This document shows, one piece after another, positions 37,241 to 49,499 of a DNA stretch of 64,000 nucleotides (positions are counted from its first letter, which is position 1; every line of letters begins with the position of its first letter). The stretch covers positions 390,001 through 454,000 of the forward strand of contig JARHVA010002426.1 of NCBI GenBank assembly GCA_037957365.1, given 5' to 3'. Both the position numbers and the translations under genes were made by a program. Source of the stretch: Torreya grandis (taxonomy: Eukaryota; Streptophyta; Pinopsida; Cupressales; Taxaceae). The notes beneath the pieces were generated by a model. It was not told the origin of the DNA. It saw only the letters and a list, made by a program, of their open reading frames with translations, and did no database searches.

Positions 37241-38190
37241 AAATATTTATCAAACTGGAAATAATACCATGCATTCCATTTAAAGATATTGATATCATTT
37301 TGGTTCATAGATGAATTAAATTGTGAATTTATTTCAATCTTCTTATGATCAACTTATTTTCCTTCACCTGAGATATGACGGGCTTTAAAAATAACTCCAT
37401 TTACCATCATAGATAATTTTCATGGTTCAAGGATATTTGATATTGTTCACACCTAGTTAATACTTTATCTAAGTTTTGAAAAGTTCATTAAATAAGTTTT
37501 CATGTGTCATAAAATAATCCATGTAAAATTTAACCATTCATTATTGATATCATCAAATATGGAAACTACTACCCTCTGAAAAATGGTTGGTGCATTATAT
37601 AATATAAAGGGTAAAACTTTGTATACAAATGCCCCTTAAGGACATGAAAAAGTAATTTTGCCTTGATATTTAAGAGCTACTCTTATTTATTTATACCCAC
37701 TAAATTCATATAAGAAATAAATATACTTATTTGAAGTCATATTATATAAAACTTGGCTAGTAAAGGGCGAATAAAATAGTCTTTCATTATTGTTTAATTA
37801 AGTTATGTTATTTACATGAATCCTCCATTTTACATGATTTTCAGGTACTATGTCTAGAAGTGAAACTCATTGACTATATTAGATTGAATATATGTGTCCA
37901 TTTTATACTAGTTTTCTAATTTTAGTTTTTACCATCTCCCTCAAGTAAGGATTTATCCTTTTTTTGGGTTGTCTAACTAGTTTTTTATTTTAAGTATAAA
38001 TGTGATGGTTACTGACACTTATATAGATACCTTTAATGTCATTTTATTACAAATAAAAATATTTTTTATGAGTCTTCAATATTTCGAGTATCTTGGTTTC
38101 TTGTTTATTAGTCAACCAAATGTTTATTTTAAACATTTTTCTTGGTTGGGTTGTGTAGTTATATAAATTAACATTTAAGCTAAAACAATG
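37241..38190 (-). pseudogene. RT: Element D reverse transcriptase (catalytic Asp lost)
   Basis: In minus-strand order: a leader TKILEILKTHKKYF and NDIKGIYISVSNHHI (Athila-like), VRQPKKRINPYLREMVKTKI, VPENHVKWRIHVN, then IYFLYEFSGYK, ALKYQGKITFSCP, GAFVYKVLPFILYNAPTIFQ. The catalytic box reads YMDY (plus positions 37514-37525), where the family has two Asp. At least five stops and some frameshifts are present. The leader nearly touches the LINE 3' end at about 38193. Confidence 0.85.
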
Positions 38191-38349
38191 TAGTTTTTGA
38201 TTAAGTAAGGCGGCAAACCAGCAACCAAACCCTATACAGTCAAAAAAGGCAAGAAATCAAACAAACAAAAAATGCCTTCAGAGAGACGATGGCACAGTCG
38301 AGAACAATAGATAGAAACAAAACACAAGCCATAGGAAGACCAGAGTCAG

Positions 38350-39203
38350 AGAGGTCTCCCCTTACATAACTATTGATTTGATAAGATCATTGAGTTTCTC
38401 ATTCTCTGCGTTGTCAGCATACCCAGTATTACCCACCACTTTCAGCATAGACATGTTCAGTAGAATTGTATTACTAATCCCTTTGGTGAAGACCTTTTCT
38501 AGCTTCTGAATGCGGTCCTTTAGGGCTCCAATTTTATTTTTCCAATCAGTCTCATTCTCAGTGCCCTCACCAGCTTCCTCGACATACATTTTCCCCTTAT
38601 TGTCAGCAGTTCCCATAGTGTCAGCACCCTGCTCCTAAGTAACCTCAAAATCTCTAGTAGCCTGCTTCCCTCCAGTGTCCTCTAAAATTTCCTAGATTTC
38701 TAGCTCCTCAGACTCTTCCACCTGGGTTGCTTCTTCCGAAGCACTTTCTTAATAATCAATCAGTTTGGCCTTCAAGGTTAGTTTACCAACAATCTACCCC
38801 GACCTTCACACTCTAGAGGGGAATCCTTCCTTATTAATTTTGGAAGGCTTGTGAGATTTTCCACCTTGGCCCCCCGTGGCCCTGCCCAGATTCTTGTGGG
38901 TCCCTTCCATAGTCTCTTTAATATTTTATTCCTCTTCATCAACCTTTCTCTTCTTTCCCTTCTTGCTCGCAAAGGAGTTGGGGGTATCAATAAGGGTCTT
39001 TTCAAGGTCATCAATATGCCTCATTCCTGACAAGTCATCTCCTTTTGAATGATCTCCCTAATGTTTAAGGGAATATGAACACCTTGTCGCCACACCCTCC
39101 AACCTGAAAATTGCTGCCCAAGGTTGGCACAAGCATCAATGACCCTGTTGCCTTCTCTGTAGGTATGGGAAATCTCAACTTCGAAAAACTTTTGTAAAAG
39201 AAA
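38350..39203 (-). pseudogene. LINE ORF2 C-terminal extension: end of RNase H, basic motif, acidic and coiled-coil tail
   Basis: Beyond the stop that ends the long RNase H frame, the same frame continues FLLQKFFEVEISHTYREGNR, VIDACANLGQQFSGW, the normal end of the domain. So that stop is a decay event. Then, after a frame change near 39020, comes KKGKKRKVDEE (minus, the basic part at 38941-38964), which resembles a classical monopartite nuclear localisation signal. An acidic run follows (SEEATQVEESEELEI). The final 84-codon frame (38616-38362) reads VEEAGEGTENETDWKNKIGA, LKDRIQKLEKVF, probably a short coiled coil. Three stops interrupt the tail. A tail of about 230-280 residues after RNase H is longer than I expect for plant LINEs. 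Confidence 0.55.
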
Positions 39204-40260
39204 TTAGATATCAGTAATGATGTCTTTTAGCTTGATTCTCACATTTGAAGCTTTATTAATGGCATTTATGACCATCTTAGAGTCTCCTTGTATATTCAAG
39301 TTCCTTATTCCTAGGGATATAGCTAACTTTAATCCCCATAGTAAAGCCATTGCTTCATCATAGTTGTTGCTCTGGCATCCAATTCCACCAGCATAGATAG
39401 CAGACATCCATCCTTTATCATTCCTTATAATTGCTCCTCCACTAGCTTTACCATCCAACTTGGATGCCCCATCAAAGTTGAGTTTCATCCAATCAGGTTT
39501 AGGGGGGATCCATTTAGTATTAAGTCTCTGTAGTATTTTAGATTTATTATACCCAGGGATCTGGTTTAAAACCTTCCATTTGGCTATAATTTGGCTTTTA
39601 ATTTGAGATAGGGGTTTCTCCGCAACACGAATATGAGCTATTGTAACACTTTCCATAATGGTTATAGAAAAGGAGTTAAACACCTGAGAAGCATTTCTAG
39701 CAGTGTGCCTAAAAATTATATGATTGTGCTCTTTCCATAAAGTCCAACTCAAACATGGCAGAGCTTGCTTCCATAATTCCATAAGCCAGGGATGTGTGAA
39801 GGTTAGGTTACAGCTAAGAATTACTTCTTTAAGGTCAGAATTGTAGACCCATTTAATACCAAAGTTGTTAAGTATTGTGCCCCATAATTCCTGAGCAAAC
39901 TCACAGTGGATAAAGAGGTGTGAAACTGATTTCTCTTTTGAACCACACATGAAACATCTGTTAACCAAAGTAAACCCTCTCTTTTGAAGGTTATCCTGAG
40001 TAAGGATTTTGTTATGAGCAGTAGCCCACCAAAACATGTTAATTTTTGGAATAAGTTTATGATTCCAAACCTTTTTCCATACATCTTTATTCTAAGCTTC
40101 AAGAATGAGCAAATGGTAATCATATTTGATAGAGAATGATCCATTCTTATCTGGCCACCAGTATTGTTCATCCTCCTAGGGAAAGAGAGGGATTCTAATC
40201 TCCTGAACGCACTGCTAGATCTCCCAAACTCTTGAGAAAAGCTCAGGCCGGTGCACATGG
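39204..40260 (-). pseudogene. LINE ORF2: zinc-binding Cys/His region and RNase H
   Basis: 277 codons are open from 40037 to 39204. The first third matches the zinc-binding reverse-transcriptase-associated domain of plant LINEs: FWWATAHNKILTQDNLQKRG, RCFMCGSKEKSVSHLFIHC, ELWGTIL. The second part is RNase H: WMKLNFDGASKLDGKASGGA (first Asp), CQSNNYDEAMALLWGLKLA (Glu) and LNIQGDSKMVINAIN (third Asp), so the catalytic residues are in place. It is the best preserved domain of the LINE. Upstream at 40258-39821 an overlapping frame shows a shift. Confidence 0.92.
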
Positions 40261-40749
40261 CAATCCAAAAAAAATTTCCAGCTCCTCATCCCATTGCTAT
40301 TTCATATAATCACTAACCCTATCTCCAAAAAACTAGGTAGTCAAGTCAGCAATCTCTCCATAGTTTCCTTATGTGATGAGAGCCTTATCCTTTAACCAGA
40401 TATCATCCTATAATTTAATATGCCGGCCATTTCCAAGTTTCCATCTAATTCCCTGTTTGAGAAGGCTTCTACTTTTTAGCATTTTATTCCATATCACAGA
40501 TCCCTGGGGTAATCCCATCTATTGAAGAAAGTTGGAATCATCAATGCTATGCATGTATTTGGCATACATTATTTACCCCTAATCATTATTTTTATGGATC
40601 AAGTTCCAACTAACTTTTGAGAGAAGGGCTTTGTTCATGTTCTTGATGGACCTAATATTAAGTCCACAATGAGATTTTGGAGACACGATTTTTCCCATCT
40701 GACTAAAGACATTCTCTATTTGTCTTCCACTCCCATCCATAAGAATTTA

Positions 40750-41990
40750 ATTTGGATCTATTCTAGTTTCTCAGCAAAATATGCAAGAATTTTAAAAAGA
40801 GACAGGAAGTATGTAGGAATACCTTGCAGTGAAGCCCGAAGAAATTGCAATTTACCAGCACTGCTGATTAGTTTCCCCTTCCAACCAAGAAGTTTCCTCT
40901 GCATTCTTTCCACAATTCCATTCCAAAATATAGGAGATACCTCTTTGACTGAGAGTGGGAGACCCAAGTAGGTAGCTGGTAGGCCAGCTTCAGCACATTC
41001 TAATATATCAATGATTTTATGTCTAAGTTCATTAGGAGTGTTGAAGAAATACAGATTGCTTTTCTGGAAATTTATCCTTTGTCCCAATTCTTTGGCATAA
41101 TTATTTAAGATATTCTTCCATATTCTAGCTTCAATCACCGATGAGATGCCAAAGAAGATGGTATCATCCACAAACTGCTGTACCACCATAGGATGAAGGG
41201 AGGAGGCAGGTTTGATGCCCACTAGTTTTTTTGAGGCTATATCTGCTTGTATGTATCTTCCCAGTGCCTTAGCCATAATGATGAATAAGTATGGGGAGAG
41301 AGGGTCTCCCTAATGAATTCTTCTTGAGGATGAGAAAAAACCTCTAAGAACACCATTAACCAACATTAAGAATTTTGCAGAAGAGACTACGTTTCATAAC
41401 AAATGAGACATTTTATCATTAAACCCAAATTTTTTGATCACTTGGAATAGAAAAGTCCATGAGACTCTATCATAAGCTTTATAAATATCAAGCTTGAGAG
41501 TCATCCCAGGGATTCTGCTCTTATCCATGGAGTGAATAGTCTCATGTGTGGTGATCACAACATCAAGAATCTGCCTGGCCGAGATGAAACCTTTTTGAGC
41601 AGGGGAAATAATTTTGTCTAGCAAAGGTTGAATCCTCATGACCAGCATTTTAGTACATAACTTATACATAGTGTTGCATAGACTAATGGGCCTAAAATTA
41701 GTGAGGTGTGAAGGTTGTGATTTTTTAGGAACAAGTACTATGAAGGTATTATTAGCTTGTTTCAAAAGTTTACCTGATCTGAAAAAATCATGCACAACAG
41801 CCGTGAGGTCCGCTCCTACTATCTCCCAATATTCCTTAAAGAATATAAGAGGAAAGCCATCAGGACCTGAGGCTTTAAAAGAACCCATGGAGAATAAAAC
41901 AACATGGACTTCTTCCTCAAATATAGGCTTTAACATCTCTAGATTATCTTCTTCCGTTATCAAACAGGGGATTTTATCAAAAAATTAATT
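40750..41990 (-). pseudogene. LINE ORF2: reverse transcriptase domain
   Basis: Two long minus-strand frames (41963-41394 and 41276-40758) are joined by a short broken stretch. Motifs in order: VLFSMGSFKASGPDGFPLIF, PKKSQPSHLTNFRPISLCNT, QKGFISARQILD, LKLDIYKAYDRVSW, then GDPLSPYLFI just before the second frame. The catalytic box is QQFVDDTIFFG (FVDD at plus 41163-41174), intact with both Asp. The domain ends YLGLPLSVKEVSP and LLGWKGKLISSAGKL. This is the classic L1-type RT order. The decay is one broken joint near 41280-41390. Confidence 0.95.
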
Positions 41991-42539
41991 CATAGGTCTA
42001 TCGATTCTATCATTATTATTTTCTTCCATAAGCAGATTCTAAAAGAAAGCCCTGATTTGTTCCCCTATTTCATTATCCTTGATAATAATGTCACCATTAT
42101 CTAGGACAAGCTTAGTTATTGAGTTGGCTTTCCTATGTTTCATAGTTGAGAGATGAAAAAAGGCAGTGTTCCTCTCCCCCTCTTTAAGCCACTAAACACA
42201 GGATTTTTGTTTCCAAAAAACCTCTTTTCTTTCCATAAGATTCTTCCATTCTAAAGATAGGATATTCTCTTCTTATAAAGTGTCCTCAGAGTCATCCCCT
42301 TGATTTATCAGTTGTTGTATATCCTTGAGTTTTCCCACTATATTTTTCTTCTGCTGGAAGACCTGCCCAAAGCTATATCTATTCCATCCATGAACTTCTT
42401 GTTTAATGTGTTAGAGTTTTTTGACTATTCTGAACATAGGAGTACCTTGAATAGGAATTTTCCACCATTGGGCCACCATTTGTCTAAAGTCTTTATGTTT
42501 GATCCACATAGCTTCAAAATGGAATGGGGAAGGTATAGA
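41991..42539 (-). pseudogene. LINE ORF2: endonuclease-RT linker
   Basis: Linker between endonuclease and RT. Minus-strand text is charged and helical with several stops and shifts. It contains no catalytic motif, as in other plant LINEs. Confidence 0.6.
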
Positions 42540-43250
42540 ATGTCCCTATTCTCTCCAACTGAGGAAGATCAGGCAGTGGTCAGACATGGTTCTAGGGAAA
42601 GCCTGCACCTGCATATTATGATAATCCTTCTAATTGATTGATATAATAAATCTATCTAATTTAACTTGAATCATTTAATCTCCTCTTCTTCTATTGGTCC
42701 AGGTAAAATTTTGGTTTTGTAGCTCTATGTCCAATAATCCCCAATCATTGATGAATTCAACAAAGTCAAACATGTTGTCCGAGTAATCCGTAATTCCACC
42801 CTATTTTTTAGAAGGGTATAGAGGAGTGTTAAAATCTATGGCTAACATCCATCTAATGTTCTAAGGATTATTCCTGAAACTGCTTAGGTCTATCCATAAT
42901 TTCTATCTCAAAGCTCTGTTATTCGGTCCATAAACATTGATCAACGACCAGTTCAAAGATTTCATAGAAAAGTTGGTAATCAAGAAGTGCTTATTATAAG
43001 CCATAAGAGACCCCTAAATTTTAGCACTATTCCACATAGTGACAATCCCCCCCGAAGCCCCTTCAGCAGGACTAATGCAAAAATCTGCCTTAGGCCATAT
43101 ATAGGTAGCAATTTTCATAAAATTATCCTCATTCATCTTGACTTCTTGGAGTAATAAAATATCTAATTTATTATCTAAAATGAAGTTTTTAACCTCAAAC
43201 TACTTTGAGGGACTGTTAAAGCCCCTCAGGTTCCAAGATAATATTCTCAT
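42540..43250 (-). pseudogene. LINE ORF2: apurinic endonuclease-like domain (start of ORF2)
   Basis: The minus-strand ATG at 43250-43248 opens MRILSWNLRGFNSPSK, the standard beginning of plant LINE endonuclease, so I take it as the ORF2 start. The domain continues LDILLLQEVKMNEDNF (catalytic Glu), ASGGIVTMWNSAKI, INVYGPNNRA and FTWTNRRRGD, and closes FPRTMSDHCLIFLSW with the SDH triad at plus 42576-42584. About six stops are scattered through it. It nicks target DNA to prime reverse transcription. Confidence 0.9.
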
Positions 43251-43264
43251 TTAGAGGGTTTGGG

Positions 43265-44300
43265 GGGTTGGGTCTCTAGTGTATTCTATTTACAACTGGC
43301 AATCTCCCTAGCAATCTCTCTTTGTCTTGTTTCTCTTAGGGTTGGCCTCCCTTGTTTGGGATCAATGCCAACATCTGCAGATTTTTTACCTTTTCAGTTC
43401 TTTTTCTTTGGGGTAACCCATTCCTCCTATTCATTACTACCACTTTGTCCTATTACACCTATTGCTAAGTAGTTTCCTACTTGGTCTTCGACTTCTAAAG
43501 CATGGAAAATGTCTGTATTTAGCTGTGGGTCTACTTCTCCTTTAGTGGGACTTTCTGGAGTTACTTATTCCTATCCAACTCTTAGAACTTTGTCTTCTTC
43601 ATTGACTTCCTCTATCAAAAGGTTACCTCTTTCTCCTTCCTTAGACATATTAATCTATTTTTCTAGAGGGTTGGCTGTGTAAAATATAGCCTTCTGACTA
43701 TCAACTGATACTATATTTTCTTTTGGGATAGCTTTTCCCTCACAATGTAGTTATGACCACCCTCTTACATACTTATCTCTAGACTTTACTTCGATCCCCC
43801 TTTTATCACTTTATAAGTTATAAGATGACCCCTAATTGCATTTAACCCTTTTTACAATAGTCCTAGACCTCTCGTAGGCCTAGTTTTCCATCGACACTCA
43901 ACATATCACTCTTTGGATAGTAGCACCCTATGGACTATAGTTCTTGAATATAGTATCCACCTTGCCACTAGTGTCCTCCCCCAAAATAATGACTAATTTC
44001 CAAAATCCAAAATTAGGTAAAGGTCATTTTATGTCCCTAATAATCTCCTCATGAAGGAATTTCCTAGAAAATACTATATAGACACATTCAAACACCTTTT
44101 TTCACACAAGTGGATTACACACCAAAAATATGTAGAATAAGAATTGCATATTGATATCTTATAACCTATTATTTAAAATTTTACGTGCACACAACCCACA
44201 TAACCCAAAGCTCAATCTTAGAAACATCTACCAAGTTATAAGTCAAATTTGAAGCACCTAACCATCTCATTTTTTCACTTACATTTAGCATATTATATAA
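43265..44300 (-). pseudogene. LINE probable ORF1 (decayed)
   Basis: Minus-strand sequence directly upstream of ORF2. Fragments read like protein: KMRWLGASNLTYNLVDVSKI then ELWVMW (about 44170-44290), LVIILGEDTSGKVDTIFKNY (about 43910-44000) and a hydrophilic, Glu/Lys-rich C-terminal part (KEGERGNLLIEEVNEEDKVL, about 43590-43650). LINE ORF1 proteins bind element RNA and often have this layout of a folded part followed by a charged tail. I see no clear zinc knuckle. The assignment is by position and style only. Confidence 0.45.
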
Positions 44301-45338
44301 GATCTATACACACCATTGTAGCATTAGATAGCTACATAAGGTTGGATACCTCTTTGAAGTATTGGTATTTAAGTAATGCTCAACACATAGGGTGGTGAGG
44401 AAATTCCAAACTTCAACTTTTGATCCCTTTTTACCCTATTTTAATTACATCAACTTAAAAAGGTAAAGAGATAGGGTTTGAAGACAAAATAAATTACGTA
44501 ATGGTCTTCATGAACAACCAAAAGCCCCTGCAGTAGATATAGTTTGCACAAGTAGATACACATTAAAAAAAAACCCTTATCTTCATAATTACAGTGGATG
44601 GGGGCACTACACAATAGACAATAATGCTTGACTCTAGTGTTACAACTATTGTCTAGGCCTAGATGTAACTCTTGATTCCTGATTATAGTCACCAAACTCA
44701 ACAAGTTTCACTTCCTTATTCCCCCTACAGACACTATTTTGGGATAAGTAAATATTTATTTCCATGTGCATTGATATTTTTAAAAATTTATATATTACAG
44801 TAATTTTAAATCAATGAGCTTTAATTATTATTGTATTTATTCTAATAAATTTACATAGTAGTTTGTTAATTAGGGTTTTGCTACATTACCCAAATTTGAT
44901 AAAACATATTGGTGAACCTAAATCTCATTTGAATTTTACCAAACCCTAACCATAGATGTATATATGGTTTTTATCTTTATTTTTCCTATTTCCATTTGTT
45001 GTATTAGTATTTTTATATTTGATATATTTTATTATAGTAATAATATTTCAAGTCTCAATTCCATATTCTATGGATAGAAATGAGCCTCATCCTTATCCTC
45101 TTAACCTTTGAGAGTGTGATAGCTAATTTCCCTCTAACCAAGTCTATGTTATCACTACTCCAAGAGGTGAGTTATACCATCCTAACATGTCAAATTAAGA
45201 TAATCAACCTATCCTTCATTAATACCTTACACCAGCCACATATTATCTTGAGGGTGTATATTTACATGGTCAATTTTTAACACCTAGGTTTTATGATTTT
45301 GAGGCTCTAAAAAATCAAATAATCATTATCAAAAAATT
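44301..45338. other. Unassigned DNA between LINE and element E
   Basis: It may hold the LINE 5' untranslated region and the missing 5' side of element D. Short frames on both strands show no recognisable domain. The last five bases, AAATT (45334-45338), would be the target duplication of E, but its partner lies beyond the window. Confidence 0.5.
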
Positions 45339-47309
45339 TGTAACATGCCCATAGGGATTTACGAAAATAAACCAATATTTTTTTAAAATATTGACTCAAC
45401 ACTTATTATTTAATTAGATTTCCCCATGAAAATATAATTAGTGATCTTAACATTCTAACTAGTATATTAATCATAAGTAAACATGTTATAATAATATTTA
45501 CTAATCACTAGGATCTTATGAACATAACATAACAACATAAGTAATTGTATTAAAATCTAGCCATGGCTGGTACAATAATACAACCACTACTATTAATATA
45601 TACTAATAAAACAATTATATTTCCAATAGGCATTATGCCTCAACAAAAATATAATAATAGATACAATGCTCCATGGAGCTAGAGTCACTCTAACTCTTAT
45701 ATCTCTAAGAATCTCAATTGTAGTCTCTAAGTAAGTACTGTAGTGGGGAGGGAGACCATCATCCAAGCACTTTTCCACACCAACCATAGACCATTGATCG
45801 CCCACATAATCCCACAAATAAAGAATGTCCCTCCCTTGATGGATGGGTAGATAGTGATGGTGTGGAAATCCAAAGAGACAGGCTAGTACCCATGTGCTAT
45901 AAAATTTTTACTACATGATATGTACAATAAATAAAAATATGTTCTAACATGATATCACACAAACATGTAAATCATACATATGAAATGACAATATCTATTT
46001 AACATTACTTTGGCCAAAATTTTCAAATAGCTAATGATCTTTAGGATCCATCAAATTCATACACACCACTTAATAGGATTAACTTCATTTGGCATTAGTG
46101 ATACTAACTAAGCTGGTGAAGTTCATCTCACTACTTAGTTAGAACCAACAATGCTATATTTGGTTAACATTATTAAAACTAATAGGTTCATACAATTATT
46201 TCTACTAGCAAGTACAAACACATGTTAATCTCTGAAATAATTACTATACATACATTTAGTCCATCAAACATATGAATGAACCTCATTCTTATTATTTATC
46301 ACATAAACAATATTAATGACAACAAGTTTATTTATCAAACAGGTAAATACAACTCTTTCTATAAAATCTACTTTCCTTAAGTAAATGCTAAATAAAAAAT
46401 CATCATTTTCATAATAGAAAGCTCATATTGCTCAATACAAACCAATATTCATAACTCATATAATGACTTTTAATAAACTCATAAACATACACTTATTCAT
46501 CCATTTATGAACTTAGGCTATTTGTGTATAGTTATAGTTCCCTATCCTTAAGGATTTCATGACTTATCTAATTAGTTACTATTATAAATATAGGCACGCT
46601 ACCTATTCTATAAATATAGGCTATACACATATATGAGAACCTAAGATCTCCTATAGGTGTATTTTGTATATTTATGTAATGTGCATATTACATACCCCAT
46701 AATATATATGGTTTAAAATATAATTACTTTTCTGAACCACTAATAATACTTTTCATTATTCTTTTTAAAGTTTAAAAGATAATAACTTTCATGAGAAAGT
46801 CTTCGAGAAAGGGTCTTAATAATTCCATAACCCCTATTTTATTTATTTAATATAAAAGATATATAATTTTGATTAGGCTCATATTTCATTCTTAATTCAA
46901 TTTATCTGTCATTAATGTTAATCCAAGTTTTTGTAAACAGAGGATAAAATAAAAAATCCTTAACATAGTGTTATATATTTTCAATATAAGTCAATTGCTC
47001 ACAATTTTCATTTCCAGCATATGACTTATTCAACTTCATAATTTCACATTTTTAGAAGTCGATTTCACTATAAAACTACCCTACCAAAACACACAGTCCA
47101 TATATTTTTGGTCAAACACATCTCAATTCATAGTTTTATAACAATTTTACACAATCCATTTATATATATAAACTCATAGTATCTTATACATATTTGCTCA
47201 GTCCATTGATGTATGTATATTCTCATGGTTTATACATAGTCCATATATATATATATGTATATATATTCTTGTGGTTTACACACAATCCACACACACACAC
47301 ACACACACA

Positions 47310-47391
<82 letters not shown>

Positions 47392-48721
47392 TTAAAACAA
47401 AAGACTTAAGTTTATCTATAAACATTAACTCACAGTTTCATATGTTAAAAATAATCAGGGTATATATATAAATATATATATTGTTTGTATTTTCCAAAAA
47501 CACTTAGTTATATATATATTTATATATGCTCTATTCCAATTTACATATTACATAGTCCTAACACTATTATTTGTTCATATATATATACACAGCTTTGTGT
47601 ATATACATAATATCTAAATTCTATTCAAATGATAATATACAGTAGATGTATTCATAAATATTCATTATATCAAATGTCTCAAACAGACTACAACATAAGA
47701 ATATATGTTGGTCTTTGTACCACAGTTATTATTGGGTATATTAACCCTAATAGAGTCATAACAAAACATTACATCGAAGTCCTTTATGGAATTGACTACG
47801 TATTCTCTAAGGTTTATATAATAATACTCAAAGTTATACATATAAATGTGTCATGTTATGAATTTACCCAAGTCACATTTATATATAAATTATTTTATGT
47901 TAAATGGTTGCATTCAACTTACCTACACAATAACCCCCAAATCGATAGTCATCCCATATGATACATTATCCTCGACATAAGGTATTCAGGCATTATCTTG
48001 GTATACATAATATTTCCATAATATATATAGTAATTTGTTTACCTTACTAACTGAGTATGTATTCAATACATTTTGACAATAATGAATCCTAATTTCTGAA
48101 TGAATACAAATTGTTTACCTAGGTTACAATTTTTCCTGAGCTAAGGCATTAAGTCGCTACCTAAAACAACTTTATTTAACCCTTATAGTTGAAAAAATAA
48201 GCAAGTCTAGTTATAATTCTTAGGATTTAGAGGATGACAAATTAGCTCTATAGATGGTTGAGCCATTCATAGGGATAATCTTGTTACCTTTATTCAAATA
48301 CAAAATTCATTTTATAAACCCTCTTACTTCAAACCATACACATAAGTTTTTAAATAATAGAATAGTAAATAACATTACCAACCTCTATTTCGCTTCTAAA
48401 TTGAAACTGAATCAATACAATTTTCTTCTCTTCCTTTCTCTATAATTTATTCTCCTCTTCTGTCTCCTCCTCTTCTCTTCCATGACTCCCTCTTATCCTA
48501 TTCTCCTCACCAAAATTTTTCCTTTCAAAATTTACATGCCACTCTTCACTCTAGTTCACAACCCATGCATAATCCCAAATTTTTCTTTAAACTCAACTAA
48601 TCCATAATTAAATTCCATTAAACCTACTAGAAAGCCCTAATATTTATCTTACTTGAACTTTTCTTAATTTTATTTAGCATTAACTTTATTTAAAAATTAT
48701 TTCATGATTAAATAAGTTACA
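45339..48721 (-). repeat. Element E left LTR (3' LTR)
   Basis: 3383 bp. The ends form a short inverted repeat on the plus strand: TGTAAC at 45339 and GTTACA ending at 48721. That end also falls just after the integrase tail. The first about 1.8 kb aligns with 62110-64000. The polypurine tract beside it is weak (minus CTCGGGCA), so the inner boundary is less certain than the outer one. It contains a CA microsatellite at 47289-47387. Confidence 0.78.
47289..47387. repeat. (CA)n microsatellite in the element E left LTR
   Basis: About 50 CA units with one T interruption near 47311. It produces spurious Thr-His repeat frames. The corresponding place in the right LTR is beyond the window. Confidence 0.95.
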
Positions 48722-48729
48722 TGCCCGAG

Positions 48730-49494
48730 TATTTATACTAAACAAGATACATCTATATAATTTTTAAGATAAGATGCATGGAATACATTATGCAATAGAG
48801 CTAGGGCTAGTGGTAATGCAATCATATACACTATAGGATTAACCACTTATAAAATCTTGAAGGGTCTCACATAGATTGGTGAAATTTTTGGTAACTTCCC
48901 AAATTTAATCAAGCTCTTTTGTGGCTTAATCCATCAAAATAATTTATCACCTACTGAAAACTACCTAGTTGTTCTCTTTAGATCAGCATAGCTCTTTTGC
49001 CTATCATTGGCCTTGATAAATATTTTCCTAATTTTTATGACTTGATATTATATTTATGAAAATCATCTTAGGTCCAAAGACTACCCTATCTTACAACCTA
49101 TCCCAACCAGATGGTGTCTTGCACCTTCTCCCATAAAGTGCTTCAAATGGTGCCATTTTCAAATCAAACTAGTATGAGTTATTGTATGCAAACTCAACCA
49201 ATGGAAGGTATTCTTCCCATTTGTATTGCTGATCCATGTAATACATATGAAGAATATCCTATAACACCTAATTAACTTTCTCAGTTTGACTGTCAGTCTA
49301 TGGGTGATATGCAATACTAAAGTTTAGTTGCATACCCAAAGCTAAATTTAGAGTTAACCAAACTCTAGAATTCATTATTAGATCATGATCTCATATGATC
49401 TTATTTATAAATCTATGCAACTGATACAATTCCTTTACAAATCTCTTTTCACGAGTTGGTGCATCATCTGTCAAATTGCTTGGTATAAAATGTG
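48730..49494 (-). pseudogene. INT: Element E integrase, C-terminal half (left of F)
   Basis: Minus-strand continuation of the integrase cut by F. It resumes AHFIPSNLTDDAPTREKRF and VKELYQLHRFINKII (within 49494-49391), the part after the first catalytic Asp. Towards 48850 it reads IKFGKLPKISPIYVRPFKIL, the GPY/F module, then VVNPIVYMIALPLALALLHN and VFHA, which closely follows the usual end (HNVFHVS-type) of Del/Tekay-like integrase. A stop follows the module. No chromodomain can be seen before the LTR. Confidence 0.85.
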
Positions 49495-49499
49495 CTATT
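49495..49499. repeat. Target-site duplication of element F, left copy (CTATT)
   Basis: It pairs with CTATC at 58545-58549. The restored order of flanks rejoins the E integrase reading frame across the insertion, which supports both copies. Confidence 0.85.

Larger units (their letters stand above)
35347..38192 (-). mobile_element. Element D: Athila/Tat-like Ty3/Gypsy pol fragment
   Basis: Minus-strand pol without visible LTRs. Integrase ends just inside the A target site, and RT begins next to the 3' end of the LINE. So A inserted downstream of D integrase, and the LINE appears to have inserted upstream of or within D. The missing D sequence should lie left of 2292 and right of the LINE, but I could not recognise it in either place. 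Confidence 0.78.
38193..44300 (-). mobile_element. LINE (non-LTR retrotransposon, L1-like, with RNase H)
   Basis: Minus-strand non-LTR element. ORF2 runs from an ATG at 43250 through endonuclease, RT, Cys-rich region, RNase H and a charged tail, with a probable ORF1 to its right. The 3' end lies next to D near 38193-38200, where the minus strand reads ACTTAATCAAAAA before D sequence resumes. The A-run is only five bases, so any poly(A) tail is lost. I found no target duplication and the 5' end is uncertain. RNase H downstream of RT is common in plant L1-like LINEs. Confidence 0.85.

Noticed and set aside
47194..47471. Thr-His repeat frames
   Set aside because: Translation of the CA microsatellite inside the element E LTR.
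47629..47961. 110-codon plus-strand open frame
   Set aside because: It lies inside the element E LTR and has no recognisable protein features. LTRs of this family show no coding potential.
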